Assembly (NCBI GenBank): GCA_009911195.1
Contig: QXWV01000053.1
Location: 42,380 to 106,379, forward strand
Reading direction: 5' to 3'
Source of the DNA: Lachnospiraceae bacterium
GTDB lineage: Bacteria > Bacillota > Clostridia > Lachnospirales > Lachnospiraceae
Length of the DNA: 64,000 bases
This document shows, piece after piece, positions 9,748 through 18,014 of this stretch (positions are counted from its first letter, which is position 1; each line of letters starts with the position of its first letter). The translations under genes and the position numbers were made by a program. Under the pieces are notes generated by a model. It had not been told where the DNA came from, did no database searches, and worked only from the letters and a program-made list of their open reading frames with translations.

Positions 9748-9828
9748 ATTTTTCTCTCCTATTCCTGTTCCGCATATCCCAGGGATGTGCGGTTTTTACC
9801 AATTTATTTTGTTTTGCACTTCCAGCTA

Positions 9829-10659
9829 CTAACCTTTTACCGAGCCGCTGGTCATGCCTTCTACGATGTGTTTTTGCATAGTTACGAATATGAAGCAACT
9901 GGGCAGTATCAGAAGTACCCCATATGCCATAATGCTGTTCCATTTTGTGCCGTATTGGTTCATAAAAGTGTAAATCGCCGAAGTCATGGGGCGCATGGCT
10001 TCTTTTACATTAAAGGTCATAGAATAGGCCAAATCATTCCATGCAAAAACGAAGCTGAAACATGCTGCCGTAATTACTGTTGGCTTGCAGATAGGAAGCG
10101 CAATTTTAAAAAATGCGGAAAATGCATTGCATCCGTCTATTTTAGCAGCATCTTCCAATTCCTTGGGCATATTTAAAAAGCCCGGACGCAGCATGAGCAC
10201 TACAAAAGGAATGGATATGGTCGCAGTGGATAATATCGGCGCAAAATAAGAGTTCAATATGCCCAATTTGGAAAAAATCAGGAATAAAGGGGTCAAAACA
10301 AGGGAAGCAGGGAGCATCTGGGTAATCAGGAAAATCAGGACAAAAATTTTCATCCCCCTTACCTTGTATCTTGCCAGTCCATAAGCCGCTGGCACAGATA
10401 AGCAAAGAGACAACGCCATAGAGCCAATAGCTATAATCACGGAATTTTTTAATGTGACAGACAGGCTTCCCAACTGTTCCTGATAAGCCTTGAAGGTAAA
10501 CTGCTGCGGCCAGAGCGTAGGCGTACCCGCAAATATCTCATTGTCCAGCTTAAAGGAATTGACCACTATCCAATAAAGCGGGAACAGGAAAATACAGGCT
10601 ACTATGACAGCTACTATATTCATTAATATATTTTTTTGTTTTGCATTAAAATGCTTCAT
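9829..10659 (-). CDS. Carbohydrate ABC transporter permease, MalG type
   Basis: A 276-residue inner-membrane permease with about six transmembrane segments. The EAA loop (EDAAKIDGCNAFSAFFKIALPICKP) contacts the ATPase, and the C-terminal HIVEGMTSGSVKG is typical of MalG-class subunits. It pairs with the MalF-type gene 33 bases upstream. No ATPase gene is in the cluster; such importers in Firmicutes commonly share a distant MsmK/UgpC-type ATPase. Confidence 0.92.
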   Translation of the reverse strand: MKHFNAKQKNILMNIVAVIVACIFLFPLYWIVVNSFKLDNEIFAGTPTLWPQQFTFKAYQEQLGSLSVTLKNSVIIAIGSMALSLCLSVPAAYGLARYKVRGMKIFVLIFLITQMLPASLVLTPLFLIFSKLGILNSYFAPILSTATISIPFVVLMLRPGFLNMPKELEDAAKIDGCNAFSAFFKIALPICKPTVITAACFSFVFAWNDLAYSMTFNVKEAMRPMTSAIYTFMNQYGTKWNSIMAYGVLLILPSCFIFVTMQKHIVEGMTSGSVKG

Positions 10660-10692
10660 ACTCTTGCTCTCCTTTCTATGGTTTCCACCGCT

Positions 10693-11592
10693 TTACATCA
10701 TTTCATCCCGGGAAATAGTCTTTAAATAAATCAGCGCTACAAGGAACAGGCAGATAAACAAAATGTTGGCTACTGCCGCCCCTTCCCCGAAATGGAAAAG
10801 CTGGAAGGACAGTTTATAAGAGTAAGTGGATAATACTTCCGTGGCATCTACAGGGCCGCCCCCTGTCATAACATATACTAAATCGAAAACTTTAAAGGTC
10901 AGGACAAAACCCAGCACAAGGACAGACATAATTGTAGGTTTTAAAAGAGGAACGGTAATCCGTACAAACTTCTGCCATCCCGTAGCCCCGTCGATAGAAG
11001 CCGCTTCATAAATATCCGTGGAAATATCATTTAACCCTGTGGTAAGAAGAAGCATGTTAAAAGGAATACCCACCCAGGAATTCGCAATAATCAGCCCCAT
11101 CATCGCCGTATTCCCATTCAAAAGCCAGCCTATGGGCTGGTCTATGATATGCAGGCCCAACAGAATTGCGTTGATAATGCCATTCCCTTCCGCGAACATA
11201 AATTTAAATACTAAAGCCGTTACCGTTACCGGAAGCATCCAGCTAATAACGATAAAACCTCGGATAGGCTTGGAAAAAGTAAACTTCTTTGCAAAAAACA
11301 TTGCAAACAAGAATCCCAGGGAGAACTGAATCACCAAGCATCCTACCGTATATACAAAGGTATGTGCCAAAGCTTTCCGGAAGGTCACATCCGCAAATAC
11401 TGCCCGGTAATTGGCAAGCCCCAGAAAATCCCTTGCATCGCTCCCCAATGTCAACGCTGTCACATCCTGAAAGCTGACAATCCAGTTATATACAATGGGA
11501 TATCCTATAAATATCAACATATAAACCACTGCAGGCACGATAAAAAGATATCCCAGCATCTGTTCTTTCCTATCTGTTTTATTTGAGCCCAT
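10693..11592 (-). CDS. Carbohydrate ABC transporter permease, MalF/UgpA type
   Basis: A 299-residue permease: basic N-terminus, first membrane helix (GYLFIVPAVVYMLIFIGYPI), about six segments in all, and an EAA loop (YEAASIDGATGWQKFVRITVPLLKPT). It forms the membrane heterodimer with the product of 9829-10659. AGGAGG lies upstream within the GGAACTGGAATAGGAGG leader. Confidence 0.92.
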   Translation of the reverse strand: MGSNKTDRKEQMLGYLFIVPAVVYMLIFIGYPIVYNWIVSFQDVTALTLGSDARDFLGLANYRAVFADVTFRKALAHTFVYTVGCLVIQFSLGFLFAMFFAKKFTFSKPIRGFIVISWMLPVTVTALVFKFMFAEGNGIINAILLGLHIIDQPIGWLLNGNTAMMGLIIANSWVGIPFNMLLLTTGLNDISTDIYEAASIDGATGWQKFVRITVPLLKPTIMSVLVLGFVLTFKVFDLVYVMTGGGPVDATEVLSTYSYKLSFQLFHFGEGAAVANILFICLFLVALIYLKTISRDEMM

Positions 11593-11665
11593 TTGCTATC
11601 CTCCTATTCCAGTTCCGCAAGTTCCAGGTAACTTGCTGTTTCCAGTTCCACAAGAAATTTTAGCC

Positions 11666-11719
11666 AAAAAAACTCCACCACATCACAATCTCAATTATTG
11701 TCCATGCGATGGAGCTTTT
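11666..11719 (-). terminator. Imperfect hairpin with T-run after binding protein
   Basis: On the minus strand an AAAAAGCTCCA arm is followed about 33 bases later by TGGAGTTTTTTT. The stem is short with a long loop, ending in seven T. It lies between the binding protein and its permease and would act as a partial terminator. A second small hairpin (GCAAGTT / AACTTGC, about 11613-11635) lies nearer the permease start. Confidence 0.4.
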
Positions 11720-11805
11720 CATCCATTATTTTGTTCTTATGATTATCCGTTTCCGGCAAATCGCCTTTGTTTCCGTTTCATCATGTTTATTTTTTATTTA
11801 TGTAC

Positions 11806-13116
11806 CTATTTCTGGCCAATAGCGTCTATCTTTGCCTGTGCATCCGCCATAGCTGTATCCACATCTTTCTGTCCTGTGAAAACTTCCTGCTGCGCTGTAT
11901 AGATTGCTGCGGAAATCTCCGGCCAATCCGGTGAAGGTCCTCTGGACTGTGCATTAGGCATTACCTCTGCAAATACGGAGTTCAAAGGGTCGCCTTCAAA
12001 CATTTCCTGAACGTTTACGTCTGCCCTGGGCGAGAAACGGCCAATCGATTTACAGATTTCCTGCGATTTTTCTTTGCTGGTAATCCATGTCAGGAAGGTC
12101 CAACTGGCTTCCATATTTGCCCCTGCGCAAATCGCTACATTTTCGCCGCCCAGTACCGATGCATAGTCCCCGTTATCTGCCTTCGGCACTTTTGCTACGC
12201 CATAGTCCAAATCCGGGGCATCGTTTGCCAGTCCTGAGAACTGCCAAGGCCCGTTAATCATCATAGCTGCCTGCCCTGCCGCAAACTGCTTTTCCGCATC
12301 TGCCTGTGTCCAGTTTACGCATTCCCTGCTCACATACCCTTTTTCAATCAGATTATACAGATATGTCATGGATTCTTTAGAGCCATCACTGGTCAGGTCC
12401 ATCACGCTTCCGCCTGAAGACAGCAGCCACGGCATATACTGGAATGTACCTTCTTCGTTTCCGATTGCCGAAATAGCCAGTCCTTTACAACTATCCGTTG
12501 TCAGTTTTTCGCAGGCTGCTTCCAATTCAGACCATGTAGTGGGAATCTCCACTCCTGCTGCATCCAGCATTTCCTTATTGTAGAAAAGACCTAAGCAATT
12601 GTTCCCCCAGGGAAGCCCATATAATTTTCCGTCATAATAGCAGGAATTAATAGAGCCTTCCATGAAGTTAGCATCTTCCCAGGAATTGTACAAATCAGTA
12701 ATATCCGCAAATACCCCCATGGAAGCATAAGAATTATGGTCCGGGTTATCCACCATACCGCAATCCGGCAATTCTCCTGATACTACTCCGATGGTATACT
12801 GCTTCATAAGCTCTTCCCTGGGCAAATATTGTGCATTTACATAAATCTCATCCTGGGAATTATTAAATTCATCTACAGCTTCGTTTACAAACTTCCCTTC
12901 CTTATCCTCGGACATGTAATGCCAGAACGTTATCTCCGTCCTACCCTCTGCCCCGGCGCTTTCTGCATTCGCAGTTTCCGTATTCGCGCTTTCCGCCTGC
13001 GATGCCTGCTCCTCCTGGACCGGTTGCGCTGCTGGTGCTTCTGCACTGCCCCCACAACCTATCAGTGTACCGGTTGCCATTGCCAATGCCGTCAATAATG
13101 CCAAACTTCTTTTCAT
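11806..13116 (-). CDS. Carbohydrate ABC transporter solute-binding lipoprotein
   Basis: A 436-residue extracellular binding protein. Its signal ends at LIGC (Cys21) followed by an Ala/Glu-rich linker of about 35 residues, then the family 1 binding fold (ITFWHYMSEDKEGKFVNEAVDEFN; later GPWQFSGLA). It begins the operon that continues with two permeases and two GH31 enzymes, so its ligand is probably an alpha-xylosylated or alpha-glucosylated oligosaccharide (inference from context). A TATAAT lies at 13145-13150 without a good -35, consistent with activation by the upstream response regulator. Confidence 0.92.
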   Translation of the reverse strand: MKRSLALLTALAMATGTLIGCGGSAEAPAAQPVQEEQASQAESANTETANAESAGAEGRTEITFWHYMSEDKEGKFVNEAVDEFNNSQDEIYVNAQYLPREELMKQYTIGVVSGELPDCGMVDNPDHNSYASMGVFADITDLYNSWEDANFMEGSINSCYYDGKLYGLPWGNNCLGLFYNKEMLDAAGVEIPTTWSELEAACEKLTTDSCKGLAISAIGNEEGTFQYMPWLLSSGGSVMDLTSDGSKESMTYLYNLIEKGYVSRECVNWTQADAEKQFAAGQAAMMINGPWQFSGLANDAPDLDYGVAKVPKADNGDYASVLGGENVAICAGANMEASWTFLTWITSKEKSQEICKSIGRFSPRADVNVQEMFEGDPLNSVFAEVMPNAQSRGPSPDWPEISAAIYTAQQEVFTGQKDVDTAMADAQAKIDAIGQK

Positions 13117-13188
13117 ATCTCATCCTCCTTTTTGTGATAATTTGATTATATCCGGAAGACATTTTGTAAGATATTCCAATATTTTAAT

Positions 13189-13214
13189 AAAAGTGTATAA
13201 AATCCTACACTTTT
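13189..13214 (-). terminator. A/T-rich hairpin terminator after response regulator
   Basis: AAAAGTGTA (13189-13197) pairs perfectly with TACACTTTT (13206-13214). On the minus strand this follows the regulator stop by about 47 bases and ends in TTTTATT, separating the kinase/regulator pair from the importer operon. Confidence 0.55.
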
Positions 13215-13261
13215 ATAATGTTTGTATTTTTATTGTTTCAGCAAAAGCCGGGGACAAAGTT

Positions 13262-13996
13262 TTACTTATTTTTCCTCTCGTCTATAGCGTATTGTTTGGC
13301 AGATACCCCTGTGTACTCTTTGAATACCTTAGAGAAATATTTCTGGTCGGGATATCCCACACTGCATGCCACTTCATAAATTTTCATATCCGTATTCAAA
13401 ATCAGTTCCTTTGCCTTTTCCATTCGTATTTTTTTCAGATAATTAGAAAAAGTCATTCCTGTCTCTTTTGCAAAAAGATTGCTTAAATATTCCGGGGTTA
13501 AACGGAACTTGTCCGCAAAGCTATCAAGACCCAGACGCATACCATAGTTTTCTTCTATTACAGATACCATTTCCTTCACAGCTACCGAATACTCCTGCAT
13601 CCTGGTATCCTCTGCCCGTTTTTCTTCCTGGTCTACCAGTTTCTTCAGCAATTCCTTCACATCGCTTATGGTTGCAGGCTTTAACAGATATTCTTTTACC
13701 CCCAGGCGTATTCCAGTTCGGGCATATTCAAAATCCGAATATCCGCTCAAAATTACAAAGACGCAATGAATCCCCATCTCTTTTATTTTTTCTATCATTT
13801 CCAGCCCGTTTATTTTAGGCATACGTATGTCCGTAATAACGATATCAGGCTCCATATCCCTGACCATTTTGATTCCCTCATAACCATTCTCCGCTTCCCC
13901 AATGACCCGGCATCCCATATCCACTTTGTTAATCAGGTTACTCAGCCCTTGCCTGATTCGGAATTCATCTTCCACGATTACTATCTTCTTCGTCAT
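13262..13996 (-). CDS. Response regulator with AraC-family DNA-binding domain
   Basis: A compact 244-residue regulator: receiver domain (VEDE, phospho-acceptor Asp56 in VITDIRMP, LLKP) joined by a short linker to an AraC/XylS helix-turn-helix domain (LSNLFAKETGMTFSNYLKKIRMEKAKEL ... PDQKYFSKVFKEYTGVS). Shorter than the other two regulators here because it lacks the long central region. Encoded 21 bases after the kinase and probably controls the xylosidase/importer operon just downstream. Confidence 0.93.
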   Translation of the reverse strand: MTKKIVIVEDEFRIRQGLSNLINKVDMGCRVIGEAENGYEGIKMVRDMEPDIVITDIRMPKINGLEMIEKIKEMGIHCVFVILSGYSDFEYARTGIRLGVKEYLLKPATISDVKELLKKLVDQEEKRAEDTRMQEYSVAVKEMVSVIEENYGMRLGLDSFADKFRLTPEYLSNLFAKETGMTFSNYLKKIRMEKAKELILNTDMKIYEVACSVGYPDQKYFSKVFKEYTGVSAKQYAIDERKNK

Positions 13997-14017
13997 CTGC
14001 CACTCCTTCCTTCGCCG

Positions 14018-15820
14018 TCATCTTATGTCAGGTATCACTAACACAAATTCCGTGCCTCCCCCCCAATGGCTATTTACATCAATCTCCGCCATTTCCCCAT
14101 AATAAATCCTCAGCCGATGCACCACATTGCTAATTCCAATATGTTTCCCGTCCAATGGTCCGCGTTCGCGTATTTCTTTTTTCAGTTCCTCAAGAATATC
14201 CTCCTTAATCCCACACCCATTATCTTTTATCCGTATTTCCAGCCTTTTGTCGGGCCGAACGAATGCGTTGACATCTATCATCCCCCCCTCTTTCACTTCT
14301 TCAAACGCGTGAAGGATGGTATTCTCTATAATAGGCTGTAGCAGCATCTTATAAATCGGGAAAGATAAGGCTTCTTCGGAAACATCATACCGGCAGTCAA
14401 ACGAATTGTGAAATCTGTCTCTTTGCAGAAAAATATATTTTTTCAGCCAACTGATTTCCGCTTCCAGCACCACCATCATTTCTATATTGGATACACTATA
14501 GCGCAGAAGGCTTCCCAGCGTACCAAGCATATTGCTGATTTCTTCTTCGTCATGTTCTATTGCCCGCCAATTAATAGAGTCCAATGTGTTAAACAGGAAA
14601 TGTGGGTTAATCTGCGCTTCCAATGCTTTTATTTCCGCGTGTTTCTGGCTGATAGCCGCCGCCTTTACCTCTTCATTCCTTTGCCTTAAAGTTTCCACCA
14701 ATGAATTTACCCTTGCCGTCATAATATTGAACTGACGCACAATAACATATAATTCATCTTTCTCATCCACCTCCACATGAATCTGCTTGGCACCTGTCCC
14801 TTCATAATCATGGATACCCTGGGCAATCTTCTGGATTGTCTGAATGTATTTTAGGGAGACAAGATATACAATCAGGAAAAAGGCACAGGTAACTGCTGCC
14901 ACTAAAATAATGACAGCCCATACCAGCTTGTAGATGTCCTTCCTGTAAACATCTTTGTCGATTACATTCACAATCGTCCATTCCGTTCCGCTTATTTTCC
15001 GGCTTTGCTCCGTTATTCTCTTAGCATCCCCATACGCCTCCTCCAAGTACTCCTTGTAGTTCCTGTTAATGTAAGGGTTTTCCACCCCAGCGAGAATCCT
15101 TTCCTCTTCATCTACGATAATCGTCACAACCCCATTTTCCCTGTTCACTTTCCTATAGTCTTCAAACAACAAAAACTTGTTTTCCAACGCAATAACAAGC
15201 ACTCCACTTTGTTCCCTGGAGCGCAAGTTCTTTACCGGAAAGCCCATCAGGATTACATAGTCATCCTTGCCTTCCGTCAGGCTCTGATTGACCACTGCTA
15301 TAAATGTGAGCTGTTGGTTCTTCTCAATTTTTTCATGAATGACCCGGCGCGCTTCCTCATCGGACCAGATATTTTCATTTGTGCTCCCATACCATTTGGA
15401 ATATGTAGCATACCTCCCGTTATCCGCCAGAAAAGTAATCCCCCTGATTCCTTCGTGGGTGTACACGCTATTCTTCAATAAAGTTTCCATATGGTCTCTG
15501 TAAACCAGGACGGTTTTTTCATCCTCCGTATTTATTTTCTTCCCCAGTTCAATATACTCTTTATTGGACACCAGTTCGTACAGCACATCTTCATAAACAT
15601 CCATACGCTCCTTTACCACCACTTCATGCTGAATCCCATTCTGTTCCACCAGGTTGTACGCGCTCTTCAGCAAATTATTATAATAGATTGCACTTACGGA
15701 TAATGTGATAATCATTATCGGCAGCACCGATACAATCAGGTATACAATAACAACTTTCCTCTGTATGCTGGATTCCCTTCCAAAAATATGTGTTATATAA
15801 TTGCTTACATGCTCTCCCAT
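14018..15820 (-). CDS. Two-component sensor histidine kinase, YesM type
   Basis: A 600-residue membrane kinase: helix near residues 22-44, an extracellular sensor region, second helix near 288-312, HAMP region, His_kinase box (QINPHFLFNTLDSINW) and HATPase domain (PIIENTILHAF, IKDNGCGI, HIGISNVVHRL). It is the cognate kinase for the regulator at 13262-13996 and starts the module of importer and GH31 genes. Confidence 0.93.
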   Translation of the reverse strand: MGEHVSNYITHIFGRESSIQRKVVIVYLIVSVLPIMIITLSVSAIYYNNLLKSAYNLVEQNGIQHEVVVKERMDVYEDVLYELVSNKEYIELGKKINTEDEKTVLVYRDHMETLLKNSVYTHEGIRGITFLADNGRYATYSKWYGSTNENIWSDEEARRVIHEKIEKNQQLTFIAVVNQSLTEGKDDYVILMGFPVKNLRSREQSGVLVIALENKFLLFEDYRKVNRENGVVTIIVDEEERILAGVENPYINRNYKEYLEEAYGDAKRITEQSRKISGTEWTIVNVIDKDVYRKDIYKLVWAVIILVAAVTCAFFLIVYLVSLKYIQTIQKIAQGIHDYEGTGAKQIHVEVDEKDELYVIVRQFNIMTARVNSLVETLRQRNEEVKAAAISQKHAEIKALEAQINPHFLFNTLDSINWRAIEHDEEEISNMLGTLGSLLRYSVSNIEMMVVLEAEISWLKKYIFLQRDRFHNSFDCRYDVSEEALSFPIYKMLLQPIIENTILHAFEEVKEGGMIDVNAFVRPDKRLEIRIKDNGCGIKEDILEELKKEIRERGPLDGKHIGISNVVHRLRIYYGEMAEIDVNSHWGGGTEFVLVIPDIR

Positions 15821-15899
15821 TTTCCCCTAGCTCCCTGCATTTTAATCATTTTATCATTTCTTTCCTGCCGCTACAATTATTCTTTTCCCTAAATAAACA

Positions 15900-15933
15900 A
15901 TCGAGTAGGAGAATAACTTTTCCCCTACCCGAT
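15900..15933 (-). terminator. Terminator after mscS
   Basis: A 14-bp stem with two G-U pairs on the minus-strand RNA (ATCGGGTAGGGGAA / TTCTCCTACTCGAT, 6-nt loop) is followed by TGTTTATTT. It lies between the mscS stop and the next kinase. A smaller GCCGC-TAT-GCGGC hairpin lies about 15 bases before it. Confidence 0.6.
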
Positions 15934-16011
15934 ATGTGCCCCGTGCGCCGCATAGCGGCTTGTTCCCCCTGCAAATACCAACCTTTACAAATATGTTTTA
16001 AGTTTCATTTT

Positions 16012-16839
16012 TCAATCCCCTTCACTTTCAGACCTTCCAGTTCCCATATCTTCCCCCGCCGCATTATATACCGTCACCGTCTGGTACGGAATCTCTATGC
16101 CATTATTGCCGAACTCCCGAACAAGGGCAATCCTTATATCGCTGCATGCGCGGAAGCTGTCATCCAGATTTTCCGTCCATACAATCGTTTTGATTGTCAC
16201 CCCATTAGGCGTAAATCCGCTGGCGCTCACCGAATTTTTTTCCGTATTCAACGTGAGTTCATGCTCCACGCAGATTTTCCGCATAATGCCAATTGCCTTC
16301 TCAATATCCGACTGGTAGGAAATCTCCACCTCTACATAATTGCCGATATTTTCTGTAAAGTTGGTATTGATGATAACCGCCGAATCCATAACGGAATTGG
16401 GTACGATACAGCTTTCCCCATTGAACTGGTAAATTACCGTATGCCGTATGGTCACATCCTTCACAATCCCTTCTGCAATTACCGTACCCCCCTGGATAAC
16501 CCTAATCTTTTCATCCACATTATAGGGCTTTGATGCCGATATCATAATGCCGCTTATCACATTGGACAAAGCCTGCTGAGCTGCAAAGGTGGCTATCGCT
16601 ACAATCAGGGAGCCGCTCTGTAGCAGCACCTTGCTGACATCCTTGGTAAATTCAAATTGTTGCGCCAAAGTATAAATGACGATAACATCAATTATAATAT
16701 TCACCATACTTTTGGAAAACCGCAGATGAACCGCTTTGTTTTTTGTCCTCTTGGAAATATATCTGTAAATCAGATTTACAACACTGTTTAAAAGGAATGC
16801 AATTCCGACAAAAATCCCTGCCGTCATCAAAAAGCCCAT
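16012..16839 (-). CDS. mscS: Small-conductance mechanosensitive channel, MscS family
   Basis: A 275-residue MscS-type channel with few membrane helices: one N-terminal (GIFVGIAFLLNSVVNLIYRYI), one near 50-65, and the pore helix region (GSLIVAIATFAAQQALSNVISGIMI), followed by the beta domain (IQGGTVIAEGIVKDVTIRHTVI, IVPNSVMDSAVI) and the C-terminal alpha/beta domain. It releases solutes during osmotic downshock. It stands alone, with a terminator after it. Confidence 0.88.
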   Translation of the reverse strand: MGFLMTAGIFVGIAFLLNSVVNLIYRYISKRTKNKAVHLRFSKSMVNIIIDVIVIYTLAQQFEFTKDVSKVLLQSGSLIVAIATFAAQQALSNVISGIMISASKPYNVDEKIRVIQGGTVIAEGIVKDVTIRHTVIYQFNGESCIVPNSVMDSAVIINTNFTENIGNYVEVEISYQSDIEKAIGIMRKICVEHELTLNTEKNSVSASGFTPNGVTIKTIVWTENLDDSFRACSDIRIALVREFGNNGIEIPYQTVTVYNAAGEDMGTGRSESEGD

Positions 16840-16925
16840 GCCGCTACCCCCATCCTTATTCTATAAACTCCCGAAACCGCTCTGCACCTGATTTTGCAGA
16901 AAGATTCCGGGAGTCCGTTTCCCCT

Positions 16926-17543
16926 TTACCGAATGAAATTTGTCCGTATAGAAGCCTCTTTCCCCGGAAGCCCATATTTCTCTTTTCCAAGGGCAATGCT
17001 CTTCATAAGGAAGGTCATGTTTTTCGTCAATGTCCGCATAATCTGCAGCCCTTCTTCATCCTGTACGGCTTCCCCCGGCGCTGCCCCATGGATGCTGTTC
17101 CAATACTGTCCTGATGCTACGGGCATGCCCGAAATCGTAAAAAATTTATTTAACTCATCAAATGTAGAGGACAGCCCGCCCCGGCGTGCAGAAACCACGC
17201 TTGCCCCCACTTTCATCGTCTTATCAAATGGCGTACTGTAGAATAACCGCGTCAGCAAAGCCACAAGGGTGGCATTGGCCGATGCATAATACACCGGGCT
17301 TCCCACCACCAGGCCATCACACTCCTGGAATTTAGGCGCAATCTCGTTCACCGCATCCTCGAAAACACATTTTCCTTGCCTGCCGCAGCCGCCACAGGCA
17401 ATGCATCCCCGAATGTCCTTATTGCCAATATGTACGATTTCCGTTTCAATACCTTCCTGCCGGAAAACCTTCTCCATTTCCTTTAGCGCAACTGACGTAT
17501 TCCCATTCGCCCGGGGGCTTCCATTTAACATTAAGACTTTCAT
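16926..17543 (-). CDS. Flavodoxin-like NAD(P)H-dependent FMN oxidoreductase
   Basis: A 205-residue protein of the NADPH-dependent FMN-reductase fold. MKVLMLNGSPRANGNTSVAL is the FMN phosphate-binding loop; GCIACGGCGRQGKC is the Cys-rich segment seen in iron-sulfur flavoprotein-like members; VGSPVYYASANATL binds the flavin ring. Start chosen at 17543 because GGGAGGAAGA precedes it directly. Substrate unknown. Confidence 0.85.
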   Translation of the reverse strand: MKVLMLNGSPRANGNTSVALKEMEKVFRQEGIETEIVHIGNKDIRGCIACGGCGRQGKCVFEDAVNEIAPKFQECDGLVVGSPVYYASANATLVALLTRLFYSTPFDKTMKVGASVVSARRGGLSSTFDELNKFFTISGMPVASGQYWNSIHGAAPGEAVQDEEGLQIMRTLTKNMTFLMKSIALGKEKYGLPGKEASIRTNFIR

Positions 17544-17708
17544 TCTTCCTCCCTTTCCGTATGGCCCAAGTGCATTCACTTTGCTGAAATAGCCCGGCTT
17601 TTGCCAAGGCCATGCGCATGCTTTGTTCTAATATAATTATTCATATGCATTTACAAGTCCATGTTAGCACAAAAAAATGCGCACAGCAATGGCATCCGCT
17701 AAATATCC

Positions 17709-18013
17709 ACGGAAATCAGTTTTCATGGGCAGCGCAGCGGGCAGGGCGTTTGGCCCATGCAGTGTTCTGTTTTGCGGCTAAGATTAAAAGCAGATTTCAC
17801 TAATGAAATGGATATAGGGGTTGGAGACTGCCGGGGCGGAAGCTGTGGGCATCCATGCCCATGCTTCCTAAAACCGCCGTCCATGGCGGTTTTTCCCTGG
17901 GTATGAACCATTTCATAAGTGAAATCGCTGCTTTTTATCAATAGCCTTAAAACGGAACACTGCATGGGCCAAACGCCCTGCCCGCTGCGCCGCCCATGAA
18001 AATTAATTTCCGT
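17709..18013. mobile_element. Palindromic MITE-like element with target-site duplication
   Basis: About 305 bp starting ACGGAAAT and ending ATTTCCGT. The arms (17709-17811 and 17908-18013) are inverted copies of each other with about 90% identity, sharing blocks such as GCGGGCAGGGCGTTTGGCCC. The centre holds further small hairpins (GTGGGCATCCATGCCCAT and ACCGCCGTCCATGGCGGT). GCTAAATATCC(A) occurs exactly at both sides (17698-17709 and 18014-18025), as expected for an 11-12 bp target duplication, and contains the GH32 stop codon. No transposase is encoded. A shrunken relative lies at 29721-29777. Confidence 0.75.
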
Positions 18014-18014
18014 G

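Noticed and set aside
15900..15960. Possible group II intron end (GTGCGCC-like text and strong hairpins)
   Set aside because: No domain V, no reverse transcriptase and no matching exon context; the hairpin is better explained as the mscS terminator.
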